The translations under genes and the position numbers were made by a program. A stretch of DNA of 64,000 bases from Saccopteryx bilineata. Lineage: Eukaryota > Chordata > Mammalia > Chiroptera > Emballonuridae. Below, piece after piece: positions 33,649 through 43,404 of the stretch; the stretch's first letter is position 1, and each line of letters opens with the position of its first letter. Location: contig NC_089495.1 of the NCBI RefSeq assembly GCF_036850765.1, positions 204,539,847 through 204,603,846 on the forward strand, in the 5' to 3' direction. The notes under the pieces were generated by a model that worked only from the letters and a program-made list of their open reading frames with translations, was not told where the DNA came from and did no database searches.

Positions 33649-34000
33649 CGGGGGTAGTCAACCTTTTTATACCTACCGGCAACTTCTGTATCTCTGTTAG
33701 TAGTAAAATTTTCTAACCGCCCACCAGTTCCACAGTAATGGTGATTTATAAAGTAGGGAAGTAACTTTACTTTATAAAATTTATAAAGCAGAGTTACGGC
33801 AAGTTAAAGCATATAATAATAATTACTTACTAAGTACTTTATGTCGGATTTTTGCTAAGTTTGGCAGAATAAATCTTTCTAAAACAACTTACTATAGTTA
33901 AATCTATCTTTTTATTTACACTTTGGTTGCTCCACTATCGCCCACCATGAAAGTGGGAACGCCCACTAGTGGGCGGTAGGGACCAGGTTGACTACCACTG
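33649..34000. mobile_element. Non-autonomous hAT element
   Basis: A 352-bp element with terminal inverted repeats CGGGGGTAGTCAACC and GGTTGACTACCACTG. It is flanked by a perfect 8-bp duplication, TATTTATG (33641-33648 and 34001-34008), the hAT hallmark. The interior is AT-rich with no coding capacity. GCCCACTAGTGGGC (33961-33974) is a perfect palindrome near the right end. Confidence 0.93.
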
Positions 34001-34053
34001 TATTTATGCATTTATTGGTTGATTCTTGTATGTGCCCTGACCAGGGATTAATG

Positions 34054-34578
34054 CAGGGGTCCCCAAACTACGGCCCGCGGGCCACATGCGGCCCCCTGAG
34101 GCCATTTATCCGGCCCCGCTGCACCTCCGATAGGGGCACCTCTTTCATTGGTGGTCAGTGAGAGGAGCACAGGATCCATCCTCATCCTGTGCTCGGGGAG
34201 TACTGTATGTGGCGGCGCCACAAAGTGCAGCATGGCTCACGTACAGTACTACTTCCGCTGACGTGGGATGCACGCATCACGGCTCCAGAAGCGCGTCATA
34301 TCACCTGTTACGGCTAGCAGTGACAAATATGGAACCGGACATTGATCATCTCATTAGCCAAAAGCAGGCCCATAGTTCCCATTGAAATACTGGTCAGTTT
34401 GTTTACTTAAATTTACTTGTTCTTTATTTTAAATATTGTATTTGTTCCCTTTTTTTTTTTTTACTTTAAAATATGTGCAATGTGCGTAGGGATTTGTTCA
34501 GTTTTTTTTATAGTCCGGCCCTCCAACGGTCTGAGGGACAGAGAACTGGCCGCTGTGTAAAAAGTTTGGGGACCCCTG
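34054..34578. mobile_element. Second non-autonomous hAT element
   Basis: A 525-bp element with terminal inverted repeats CAGGGGTCCCCAAACT and AGTTTGGGGACCCCTG. The flanking 8-bp duplication is GATTAATG (34046-34053) versus GACTAATG (34579-34586). It has GC-rich ends and an AT-rich right interior. A short frame, MEPDIDHLISQKQAHSSH, at 34329-34383 may be a transposase leader remnant. Confidence 0.92.
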
Positions 34579-34654
34579 GACTAATGGAACCTACAACCTT
34601 GGCGAACCAGGAGGAGGCTCTAACCAACTGAGCTATCCTACCGGGGTGACACTT

Positions 34655-34990
34655 TCTTTTTCTTCTTCTTTTTTTTTTTTTTCAGAGAGAGAGAGGGATA
34701 GACAGGGACAGACAGACAGGAATGGAGAGAGATGAGAAGCATCAATCATTAGTTTTTCATTGCAACACCTTAGTTGTTCATTGATTGCTTTCTCATATGT
34801 GCCTTGACCACGGGCCTTCAGCAGACCGAGCAACCCCTTGCTGGAGCCAGCAACCTTTGGGTTCAAGCTGGTGGGCTTTTTGCTCAAACCAGATGAGCCC
34901 GCGCTCAATCTGGCGACCTTGGAGTCTCAAACCTGGGTCCTCTGCATCCCAGTCCAATGCTCTATCCACTGCACTACCGCCTGGTCAGGC
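34655..34990 (-). mobile_element. Bat tRNA-SINE (GCCTGACCAGG-headed family)
   Basis: A minus-strand copy with a pyrimidine-rich start and GAGAAGCATCAATCATTAGT, ending CTACCGCCTGGTCAGGC. Confidence 0.93.
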
Positions 34991-35152
34991 TTTTTTTCTT
35001 CTTTTTTTAATCTTTTAGCTATTTCTTCTGGTGTTTTACCTCCTGTTTCTAAATAACACGCTCATACTGCCAGTTCTTGATTTTTCAATTTGAGTTGTTT
35101 TGGTTGTTGTTTAATTTCTTTCTGTAGGAGATCAGTGTTTACATACACTCTT

Positions 35153-35377
35153 TTTTAAAAAAAAAATTTTTAATTCACTCGTTTCAATTTTATGTTAGAT
35201 TTTATTTATTCATTTTTAGAAAGGAGAGAGAGAGTGAGAGAGAGAAAGAGAAAGGGGGGAGGAGCAGGAAGCATCAACTCCCATATGTGCCTTGACCGGG
35301 CAAGCCCAGGGCCTTGAACCTGTGACCTCAGTATTCCAGGTTGACGCTTTATCCACTGCACCACCACAGGTCAGGCC
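35153..35377 (-). mobile_element. Short bat tRNA-SINE, with target duplication
   Basis: A minus-strand copy ending CACCACAGGTCAGGC. It is flanked by the perfect duplication TACATACACTCTT (35140-35152 and 35378-35390). Confidence 0.95.
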
Positions 35378-35590
35378 TACATACACTCTTATACTCTCTC
35401 CTAAACACACATATTATTTCTCCTTCCTCCATCCCTCAATATACCTATGCCTCTCTATATAGATAAATCACTATTGTTATTTATATTATTGTGGCTGTGT
35501 ACCTATTCTTCACAGCTGAGCCAATCACAGCATACTGTAATTACATTTTCTTTTCCTTTCTTTTGATTCCCTGGAGTTGGCCATTGCCTC

Positions 35591-35781
35591 TTTTTTTTTT
35601 TTTTAAGATTTTATTTATTTATTTTAGAGAGGAGAGAGAAAGAGAGAGAGAGAGAAGGGAGGGGGAGGAGCAGGAAGCATCAACTCCCATATGTACCTTG
35701 ACCAGGCAAGCCCAGGGTTCGAACTGGCAGCCTCACTACTCCGGGTCGACGCTTTATCCACTGCGCCCCCACAGGTCAGGC
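35591..35781 (-). mobile_element. Short bat tRNA-SINE
   Basis: A minus-strand copy: poly-T, TTTATTTATTTTAGAGAGGA, CATCAACTCCCATATGTACC, and the end CCACAGGTCAGGC. Confidence 0.94.
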
Positions 35782-35949
35782 TCACCTTAGTCTTCTATCT
35801 TTTATTCTTGCTTATGGTGTCTATATGCTTTGTCATTTTTATTTTTATGTACTCGAATTTATCAATTTATTTTCTTTAATGGCTTTAGCATTTGACTCTT
35901 AAAAGTGCTTGCTCTGCTCCATTTCTATGTTTTCTTTTAGTATTTTCAT

Positions 35950-36174
35950 GGTTTTTTTTTTTTTTTTTTTTTTTCTTTTTTTAATTTATTTATTCATTTT
36001 AGAAAGGAGAGAGAGAGGGAGAGAGAGAGAGAGAGGAGAGAGATAGAGAAGGGGGGAGGAGCAGGAAGCATCAACTCCCATATGTGCCTTGACCAGGCAA
36101 GCCCAGGGTTTTGAACCTGGGACCTTGGCATTTCTAGGTCGACACTTTATCCACTGCGCCACCACAGGTCAGGC
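35950..36174 (-). mobile_element. Short bat tRNA-SINE
   Basis: A minus-strand copy with poly-T and a GA-rich stretch, ending CACCACAGGTCAGGC. It inserted after TTCATGG, which recurs as CATGGG at the right flank. Confidence 0.94.
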
Positions 36175-36185
36175 ATGGGTTTTTT

Positions 36186-36424
36186 TTCTTAGATTAAAAA
36201 AAAAATTTCCCCCCATTGATTTGCGGGACAGAGAGAGAGGAAGGGAGAGAGAAGAGAGAAGAAAGGGAAAGGGGGTAGAGAGACAGACAGAAGTATCAGC
36301 TCCTTGTTCTGTTTTTGGTTGTACACTCATTGGTTGCTCCTCGTCTGTGCCCTGACCGGGAATCAAACCTACGACTTTTATGTGCCGGGATGGTGCTTTA
36401 TCCACTGGGCCACCTGGCCAGGGC
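36186..36424 (-). mobile_element. Older tRNA-SINE
   Basis: A minus-strand copy: TTTCCCCCCATTGATTTGCG, TGTGCCCTGACCGGGAATCA, and the end CACCTGGCCAGGGC. Confidence 0.88.
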
Positions 36425-37531
36425 CTAGACTTTTTTCTTCTTTTTTTTTTAAAAACAGTTGTAGACTATAGAAAAATTGAGAAGATAGTATTTTCCTACT
36501 TACCCATTTCCCCCACACAGTTTCCTTTATTAACAACTTAGCGTTAGTATGATACATTTGTTACACTAATGAACCAGTATTGCTACAGTATTGTTAACTA
36601 AAGCCCATCGTCTGTTTAGCTTCCCTTCCTTTTTACCTAGTGTCCTTTTCCTGTTCCGCCCTTGGTCCTCTATGGGATACAACATTAGATCTAGTTGCCA
36701 TTTCTCCTTAGGCTCTTCTCGGCTGTGACAGTTTCTCAAACTTCCTTTGTTTTTGATGACTTTCACAGTTTTGAAGAACACGGGGTCAGGTATTTTATGA
36801 AGAATTTTGGGATTTGTTTGCTGTCACTCCCACTATATAAAAATACTGGGGTTGTGGGTTATTAGGAGGAAGACCACAGACCTAGAGTGTCCCACCTCAT
36901 ATCGAGGGGGCGTACCTGTCAACGTGATTCGTAACTGTTGGTGTCGGCCTTGGTCACAACTGGCTGCAGTGGTACCAGGCCGGCTGCATCCCTGTGAGGC
37001 GGCCCCTTCCCCTCTCCTCAACGTGTACTCCGGTGGGCAGTCGCTGCCTGCAGCCCACACCCAAGGGGTTGGCGCTTACGCTTTCTTTCTTTGAGGGCGG
37101 AGTAGCCACAGACATTATTCGGAATTCTTGTGCATGGAAGATTTGTCAGTCTTTCCTCATTTATAAATTCATTCAGTCATTTATGTATATGGCTATTAAT
37201 TTTATATTTACTTTGGGTTATAATTCGATACTACTTTATTCATCTTATTGCTCAGAATTGTTTTCGCTTTGGCCATGGGGAGCTCTTCCCATTTGGCTCC
37301 TGTGCTACTTTGACAATATCTCTATAATGATTTTCTTTTCCCCTTTTATTGGATTGTTTTTTGCAGGATTTCATTTCATTTTGGTTTTGTTTTCACATTT
37401 CTTTATTTTCTGACACTAACAACATGCTCCAGGCTCATCTTAGATATTTCCTGCCCCATCCTAGAATCGGCCTTTGTCTCCAAGTAGCTCTGATTCCTTC
37501 AACTGGAGATTTATATTAAAAAGCAAGACCC

Positions 37532-37720
37532 GGCCCCGGCCTGGTAGCTCAGTTGGTCAGCGTGTCGCCCTGGCATGCTGAGGTTGCCGGTCAGTCCCTG
37601 GTCAGGGCACGTGCAAGAATCAACCAATGACAACATGAAATAGTGCAACAATGAATTGCTATTTCTCTCTCTGTCTCTCTCCCTTCTTCTCTCTCTAAAA
37701 AATATATATTTTTTTAATTA
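37532..37720 (+). mobile_element. Older tRNA-SINE
   Basis: The head is GGCCTGGTAGCTCAGTTGGT, followed by GGTCAGGGCACGTGCAAGAA, a CTCTCTGTCTCTCTC tract and an A/T tail. Confidence 0.88.
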
Positions 37721-37735
37721 TTAAAAAAACCCCAG

Positions 37736-38099
37736 GCCCTGGCCAGTTGGCTCAGTGGTAGAACGTTGGCCTGGCGTGCAGAAGTCCCGGGTTCGATTCC
37801 CGGCCAGGGCACACAGGAGAAGCGCCCATCTGCTTCTCCACCCCTCCCCCTCTCCTTCCTCTCTGTCTCTCTCTTCCCCTCCCGCAGCCGAGGCTCCATT
37901 GGAGCAAATATGGCCCGGGCGTTGGGGATGGCTCCTTGGCCTCTGCCCCAGGTGCTAGAGTGGCTCTGGTGGAAACAGAGCGACGCCCCGGAGGGGCAGA
38001 GCATCGCCCCCTGGTGGGCGTGCCGGGTGGATCCTGGTTGGGCGCATGCGGGAGTCTGTCTGACTGTCTCTCCCCGTTTCCAGCTTCAGAAAATACCAA
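37736..38099 (+). mobile_element. Long bat tRNA-SINE
   Basis: A full-length plus-strand copy with TTCGATTCCCGGCCAGGGC. It has a short A-poor tail that runs directly into the next SINE. It carries a CTCF-like core (minus strand) at 38006-38017. Confidence 0.95.
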
Positions 38100-38100
38100 A

Positions 38101-38512
38101 GCCCTGGCCAGGTTGGCTCAGCGGTAGAGCGTCGGCCTAGCGTGCGGAGGACCCGGGTTCGATTCCCTGCCAGGGCACATAGGAGAAGCGCCCATTTGCT
38201 TCTCCACCCCTCCGCCGCGCTTTCCTCTCTGTCTCTCTCTTCCCCTCCTGCAGCCAAGGCTCCATTGGAGCAAAGATGGCCTGGGCGCTGGGGATGGCTC
38301 TGTGGCCTCTGCCTCAGGCGCTAGAGTGGCTCTGGTCGCAATATGGCGACGCCCAGGATGGGCAGAGCATCGCCCCCTGGAGGGGCAGAGCATCACCCCC
38401 TGGTGGGCGTGCCGGGTGGATCCCGGTCGGGCGCATGCGGGAGTCTGTCTGACTGTCTCTCCCCGTTTCCAGCTTCAGAAAAATGGAAAAACAAAACAAA
38501 ACAAAAAAAAAA
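38101..38512 (+). mobile_element. Long bat tRNA-SINE, expanded copy
   Basis: A full-length plus-strand copy immediately after the previous one. It is longer because a segment GGGGCAGAGCATC(G/A)CCCCCTGG is present twice (38367-38405). The tail is AAACAAAACAAAAC plus poly-A. Confidence 0.95.
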
Positions 38513-38865
38513 CCCCACAAGATTTGGGTGCTAGGTGTGCTTATTCTATTTGGGGCACCCTTTCTTTTAGACCCTCTCAGCTGACAGAGCAAAAAATACA
38601 CATTTTCTTCTTTTTTCTTTTTCGTATTTAATCTGTGCTCCATTTGAACCGTATCCTGGGATACTCTGAGATCCGGTTCCTGCGTTCCCCTTTCGTGTCA
38701 GCGTCATTTACTAAAGAATCTATTTCCTTCCCACTGATTTGGGATGCCACCTTTATAATTTAACTGAATTTCCATCCGAAACAGAATCCACTTCTATTCA
38801 GTCCATGCGTCTCTTTGTCTAGTCACAGACCAGCTCCACGCCGTTTTAAGTATTAAGACTAATAT

Positions 38866-39069
38866 GCCCTGGCCTGTGGTGGCGCAGCGGATAAAGCGTC
38901 GACCTGGAACGCTGAGGTGGCGGGTTTGAAACCCTGGGCTTGCCCGGTCAAGGCACTTACAGGAAGCAACTAACTGTTATGAGTTGATGCTTCCAGTTTC
39001 TCTCTCTCTCTCTCTCATCTCTAAAAATCAATAAATAAAATCTTGAAAAATATATATAAATAAGAAAAA
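38866..39069 (+). mobile_element. Short bat tRNA-SINE
   Basis: The head is GCCCTGGCCTGTGGTGGCGC, followed by a CTCTCTCT tract and an AATAAATAAAATC tail. It is flanked by AAGACTAA on both sides. Confidence 0.93.
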
Positions 39070-39204
39070 ATGAGAAAAAATTTTAAAAAGACTAACATGT
39101 TTTAACATTTAGTAGAAATGGTTAGTTACCTTTTGTTGGCCTTCCTTTTAGAAGTTTTATTGGCTTGAAAAAAAGAGATTTGGGGAAAGAATTGTTCAAT
39201 GCTT

Positions 39205-39416
39205 AAACATTTTTTTTAAATTTTTTATTTATTCATTTTAGAGAAGAGAGGGAGAGACAGAGAGAGAGAGAGAGAGGAGAGACAGAGAGAAGGGGGGGAG
39301 GAGCTGGAAGCATCAACTCCCATATGTGCCTTGACCAGGCAAGCCCAGGGTTTCGAACTGGCGACCTCAGCATTTCCAGGTCGATGCTTTATCCACTGCA
39401 CCACCACAGGTCAGGC
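39205..39416 (-). mobile_element. Short bat tRNA-SINE
   Basis: A minus-strand copy ending CACCACAGGTCAGGC. The flanking CTTAAACATTTTTTT recurs at both ends (39200 and 39417 regions). Confidence 0.94.
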
Positions 39417-40799
39417 CTTAAACATTTTTTTTTTTTATCTTTCTTGGTAGGGGTGGGAGAGAGGACCCCAGATGCACAGTTGATCTGACCGTATAAACAA
39501 GACACCTTGACCACGGGTCTTTCTGTTCATGCAAAAAAAAATAAAAATAAAAAAGCAGGGGACTGGGAGCCAGGAGCCTATGAGCCCAGGGTTGGAGTCC
39601 AGGGGCCCTGAGGGTCGACGGCCCAGGATTCCCGTCCTCCCAAAGACGGTGTCAGGCAGAATGGGACATTTCTGAACCCGAGAAGGGGGTGTTTTCTTGG
39701 AAACCTCTATTTTGAGAAGACAAGAGGGGAGTGTCAGACACCTCAGTCACGGGCCACCACTGAAGCGATCCGTGTATATTATTGGGCATCTTTGGGTGTT
39801 TTCTGGAGTCTCGCTGCCGCTCCCAAACACGCAGAGACAATGAGCACTACGGGGCAGGGCCAGCCAGGGCTGGTGAGGTCTGCGCCTCTCCCGTCTCCCT
39901 GCAGGAGAGAACAGACGTCCTGTCCCCAAAGCCAGTTGCCAGGTGGAGTTAGTGGGTACCCGGAACCCAAACAGCCCCTTGTCTTCCGTCAGCTCCTAAA
40001 GGCTCAGTCCCCCCCCCCCAGGCGGTGACATCCACCCCCCTCATACAGGCAGGGATGCCACTGTGGCCTTTCAACTGCATTATCCAAGGGGAAAAAAAAA
40101 GTGCCCATAATTGACTGGTGCGGGCAGGAGAGCTGCCTGGTGCCCTGAGTGGAATCCTGCCTGCAGGGCTGATCCGGGCAGGCTTCACCTGTGTCAGGGA
40201 AAAAGCCCGCAGCAAGGTCGGGAGCTGCTACCTGGGCCTCCACAGGCGCGGGGCAGCCGCCCCTCCCAGAGCTCTCCCTGTCAACACCGCTGCTGCGAGC
40301 ACTGGGCACCAGGCAGCTGACTCCTTGCTCTGTCTCCAAGGAGAAGAGAGACCCAGCGGGAGCCAGGAAGGGGCGGCCTGAAACGTCCAGATGGTCCCTG
40401 GACAAACCTACAGCTGACCTGGTGACACACGCCACCTCCCCCTCTTCAACTCTGGGCCGGGCCTGGCTGAGACCCAGAGGGACCTCGGTGCCTTGTGGCT
40501 ACGTCCTGTTGGATTTTTGTTGTTGTTTTTAATAACTGATCTCCCAACTCCAGTTTGCAGAATGCCCCCTTCATCTGGAGCAAGTGAGATGTTTTGGACA
40601 GGGCACTCCTTCCAGCCCTGCCTGGTGTTTGTCACTACAGTGTGTCCGTAAAGTCATGGTGCACTTTTGACAGGCCACAGGAAAGCAATAAAAGACGATA
40701 GAAATGTGAAATCTGCACCAAATAAAAGGAAAACTCTCCCAGTTTCATACTATTCAGTGCAGTTCGATGTGGGCTCACACACAGGTTTTTTAGGGTTCC

Positions 40800-41075
40800 T
40801 TAGGTAGCTATCCCGTATATAGCCTCTACAGACTCCTCACTGACTGATGGCCTACCAGAACGGGGTTTCTCCACCAAACTGCCGGTTTCCTTCAACTGCT
40901 TATCCCACCGAGTAATGTTATCCCTATGTGGTGGCGCTTCGTTATAAACGCGCTGATATTCACATTGCACTTTGGTCACAGATTCGAATTTAGCGAGCCA
41001 CAGAACACACTGAACTTTCCTCTGTACCGTCCACATCTCGACTGGCATGGCTGTGGGCTGCTCCACTGTATACAC
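40800..41075 (-). pseudogene. Truncated mariner transposase (N-terminal helix-turn-helix part)
   Basis: The minus-strand frame gives about 91 residues, with ESVTKVQCEYQRVYNEAPPH, a WDKQLKETGSLVEKPRSGRP stretch and the linker-like SVSEESVEAI. This order matches the DNA-binding helix-turn-helix region of mariner transposases, ending with the GRP motif. The frame stops soon after it, and none of the DDE/D catalytic domain is present, so it cannot be an active transposase. Confidence 0.88.
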
Positions 41076-41217
41076 AGTGTTATGTCATCATCTGCACATG
41101 CGCTCATGCTGCCAAATCATCCTACAGAAACTAGGAGGATTTTCCTTTTATTTGGTGCAGATTTCACATTTCTATCGTCTTTTGTTGCTTTCCTGTGACC
41201 GGTCAAAAGTGCACCAT

Positions 41218-41570
41218 AAGCCCTGGCCGGTTGGCTCAGTGGTAGAGTGTCGGCCTGGCGTGCAGAGGTCCCGGGTTCGATTCCCGGCCAGGGCACACAG
41301 GAGGAACGCCCATTTGCTTCTCCACCCCTCCCCCTCTCCTTCGTCTCTGTCTCTCTCTTCCCCTCCCGCAACCGAGGCTCCATTAGAGCAAAGATGGCCC
41401 GGGCGCTGGGGATGGCTCCTTGGCCTCTGCCCCAGGCACTAGAGTGGCTCTGGTGGCAAGAGAGCGACGCTTCTGGTGGGCGTGCCGGGTGGATCCCGGT
41501 CGGGCGCATGCGGGAGTCTGTCTGACTGTCTCTCCCCGTTTCCAGCTTCAGAAAAATACAAAAAAAAAAA
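41218..41570 (+). mobile_element. Long bat tRNA-SINE nested in the mariner
   Basis: A full-length plus-strand copy inserted in the right terminal repeat of the mariner. It is flanked by the perfect duplication AAAAGTGCACCAT (41205-41217 and 41571-41583). A deletion has removed the CTCF-like core region (GACGCTTCTGGTGGG). Confidence 0.96.
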
Positions 41571-41609
41571 AAAAGTGCACCATGACTTTACGGACACATT
41601 GTATATATA

Positions 41610-41781
41610 TATATATATTTTTTATTTATTGATTTTTAGAGAGAGGGGAGAGAGAGAGAAGGGGGAGGAGCAGGAAGCATCAACTCCCATATGTGCCTTG
41701 ACCAGGCAAGCCCAGGGTTTCGAACCGGCAACCTCAGTGTTCCAGGTCGACGCTTTATCCCACTGCGCCACCACAGGTCAG

Positions 41782-41783
<2 letters not shown>
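41610..41783 (-). mobile_element. Short bat tRNA-SINE
   Basis: A minus-strand copy following the TATATATA run, ending CACCACAGGTCAGGC. Confidence 0.93.
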
Positions 41784-41784
<1 letters not shown>

Positions 41785-41818
<34 letters not shown>

Positions 41819-41911
41819 GATTTTTTTTTTTTTTTTTTACAGAGACAGAGAGAGGAATAGATAGGGACAGACAGACAGGAACGGAGAGAGATGAGAAGCA
41901 TCAATCATCAG
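41785..41911 (-). mobile_element. Truncated bat SINE (tail part only)
   Basis: Poly-T runs, then ACAGACAGGAACGGAGAGAG and ATGAGAAGCATCAATCAT, which is the 3' part of the GCCTGACCAGG-headed family. The rest is replaced by the next SINE. Confidence 0.85.
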
Positions 41912-42101
41912 GGTTTTTATTTATTTATTTTTATTTTTATTCATCTTAGAGGAGGGGGAGAGAGAGAGAGAGAGAAGGAGGGGAGGAGCAGGAAACTTCA
42001 ACTCCCATATGTGCCTTGACTGGGCAAGCCCAGGGTTTTGAACCGGCGACCTCAGTATTCCAGGTCGACGCTTTTATCCACTGTGCCACCACAGGTCAGG
42101 C
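41912..42101 (-). mobile_element. Short bat tRNA-SINE
   Basis: A minus-strand copy: TTTATTTATTTATTTTTATT tail, GAGGAGCAGGAAACTTCAAC, and the end CACCACAGGTCAGGC. Confidence 0.93.
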
Positions 42102-42764
42102 CCTTTTTTTTTTTTTTTTTTTTTGAGGACGAGACCCTGTAGCAGCTCTGTGGAGAGTTAAGGCTCTGAAACAGGCTGCTGGGCAGCTGGCAGCCTGAGC
42201 TCCCAGGTCGGCTGTGGCTTGTGCGTGAGTTCTTGACCCGCCCTGACTCTGGGCAGGCTGACGGCTCCTGCAGGTGGGGCTCAGGTGTGACCCAGACGGT
42301 TCCCGGCACCCCAGGAAGGGGCTGCTCCTGGAGAGGGGACCCCACGTGGTGGTGGGCAGGCGGGCGGGCTAGGGCTCTGTAACCAGACCTGGAGGGGCAG
42401 GAGGGTCTCAGACGCGTCAGCAGCTGATGTCTGGAGATCAATTAGAGATAATGGCCTTGGGTGGACTCAAGAAGCATGGGCAGCATTCTTCCTGGTTATG
42501 ATCGTGTTTACCTCATTAACGGGCCTGAGGCCTTTTTTTTTTTTTTTTGAGTAGGACAGCACAGTATTGTATCATGAATTTGTACCAGCTGCTTTGTCTT
42601 GGCTCAGGGTGACCACTTGGGGGTCCCCAGCGGGCTGGCAGCTCCTCCAGCTCCACTCAGAAGAGCAGAGAGGCCCGTGGCCTCTGCTCCCAGCCCCCCC
42701 CCCCAGCTCCTTGCCCTCCCTGTGACCCAGTCTTTGTATTGTTTTTAAAGAGTGTTTTCCTCCT

Positions 42765-42860
42765 TCCTTCATTCAAAAGTCATTTAAGCCCCTACTATGT
42801 CCTGGACACCGTTCCGAGCACGGAGGACTCAGCAAGTGCCTGGGACAGATAAGGAGCCCG
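42765..42860 (-). repeat. L2-like remnant
   Basis: AGCCCCTACTATGTCCTGGA followed by CACCGTTCCGAGCACGGAGG resembles the reverse complement of the L2 3' end. Confidence 0.55.
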
Positions 42861-42903
42861 CTCCGGGAGCCTACAGACTGCAGAAGTGATAAACAAGTCA
42901 ATC

Positions 42904-42904
42904 A

Positions 42905-42935
<31 letters not shown>
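42904..42935 (+). repeat. (CA)n microsatellite
   Basis: About 15 uninterrupted CA units. Confidence 0.97.
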
Positions 42936-42939
<4 letters not shown>

Positions 42940-43032
42940 AGAAAAAATACTCAACAGGCAAGGGGTGTGGGGTAGAGGATTAAAATGGGTCAGTTGACAG
43001 ACTGCGCCTCTTGGTGAGAAGGTGGCATCGAG

Positions 43033-43275
43033 CCCAGACAGGTTCGAAACCCAAAGGTTGCCAGCTTGAGCCCAAGGTCGCTGGCTTGGACAAGGGGTGA
43101 CTCGCTTTGCCGGAGCCCCCCCCCCAGTCAAGGCACATATGAGAAAGCAATCAATGAACAATTAAGGTGCTACAGCAAAGAATTGATGCTTCTCATCTCT
43201 CTCCCTTCCTGTCTGTCTGTCCTTGTCTGTCCCTCTCTCTGACTTTCTCTCTGTCTCTCTCTATAAAAAAATTCT
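43033..43275 (+). mobile_element. 5'-truncated bat SINE
   Basis: GGTTCGAAACCCAAAGGTTG, CACATATGAGAAAGCAATCA and a CTGTCTGTCTGT tract ending in A-rich sequence. The A-box part of the head is missing. Confidence 0.88.
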
Positions 43276-43404
43276 ACCTTGCTATGTGGCTGATTAAATA
43301 AGGTGACGTGGACCACCTCCAGGCACGGGCTCGGCCATTCATTTTGCCGAGCTCTCCACGCTGCTCAGCCGTGGTAACTGGCCTTGGCTTTTCCTTTTCT
43401 GTTT

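Larger units (their letters stand above)
33560..34647 (-). mobile_element. Old tRNA-SINE split by two hAT insertions
   Basis: Minus-strand SINE pieces lie at 33560-33648, 34001-34053 and 34579-34647. Together they restore the usual order: the GATTGATTGATTTTAGAAAG tail, TGTATGTGCCCTGACCAGGG, and the tRNA-like end AACCAACTGAGCTATCCTAC. The two intervening blocks have their own terminal inverted repeats and 8-bp duplications. Confidence 0.88.
34991..39205. mobile_element. Old LINE-1 patchwork riddled by SINEs
   Basis: L1 3'-type blocks lie at 34991-35152, 35391-35590, 35782-35950, 36425-37531, 38515-38865 and 39070-39204. Landmarks include AGATAAATCACTATTGTTAT, GACTCTTAAAAGTGCTTGCT, GGGTTATAATTCGATACTAC and GAATTCTTGTGCATGGAAGA. 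Between them sit eight SINEs. The blocks fit one or two ancient L1 copies, all without an open reading frame. Confidence 0.75.
40638..41601 (-). mobile_element. Internally deleted mariner element with long inverted repeats
   Basis: The left end CAGTGTGTCCGTAAAGTCAT is the inverted partner of the right end ATGACTTTACGGACACATTG. A TA dinucleotide flanks each side. The inverted repeat continues inward for roughly 110 bp (40638-40750 against 41100-41217 plus 41571-41601), including AAATGTGAAATCTGCACCAA on one arm. The SINE at 41218-41570 interrupts the right arm. Without the SINE the element is about 600 bp, so most of the transposase gene is missing. Confidence 0.93.

Noticed and set aside
40926..41198. 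Plus-strand frame over the mariner
   Set aside because: It is the opposite strand of the transposase remnant and has no similarity of its own.
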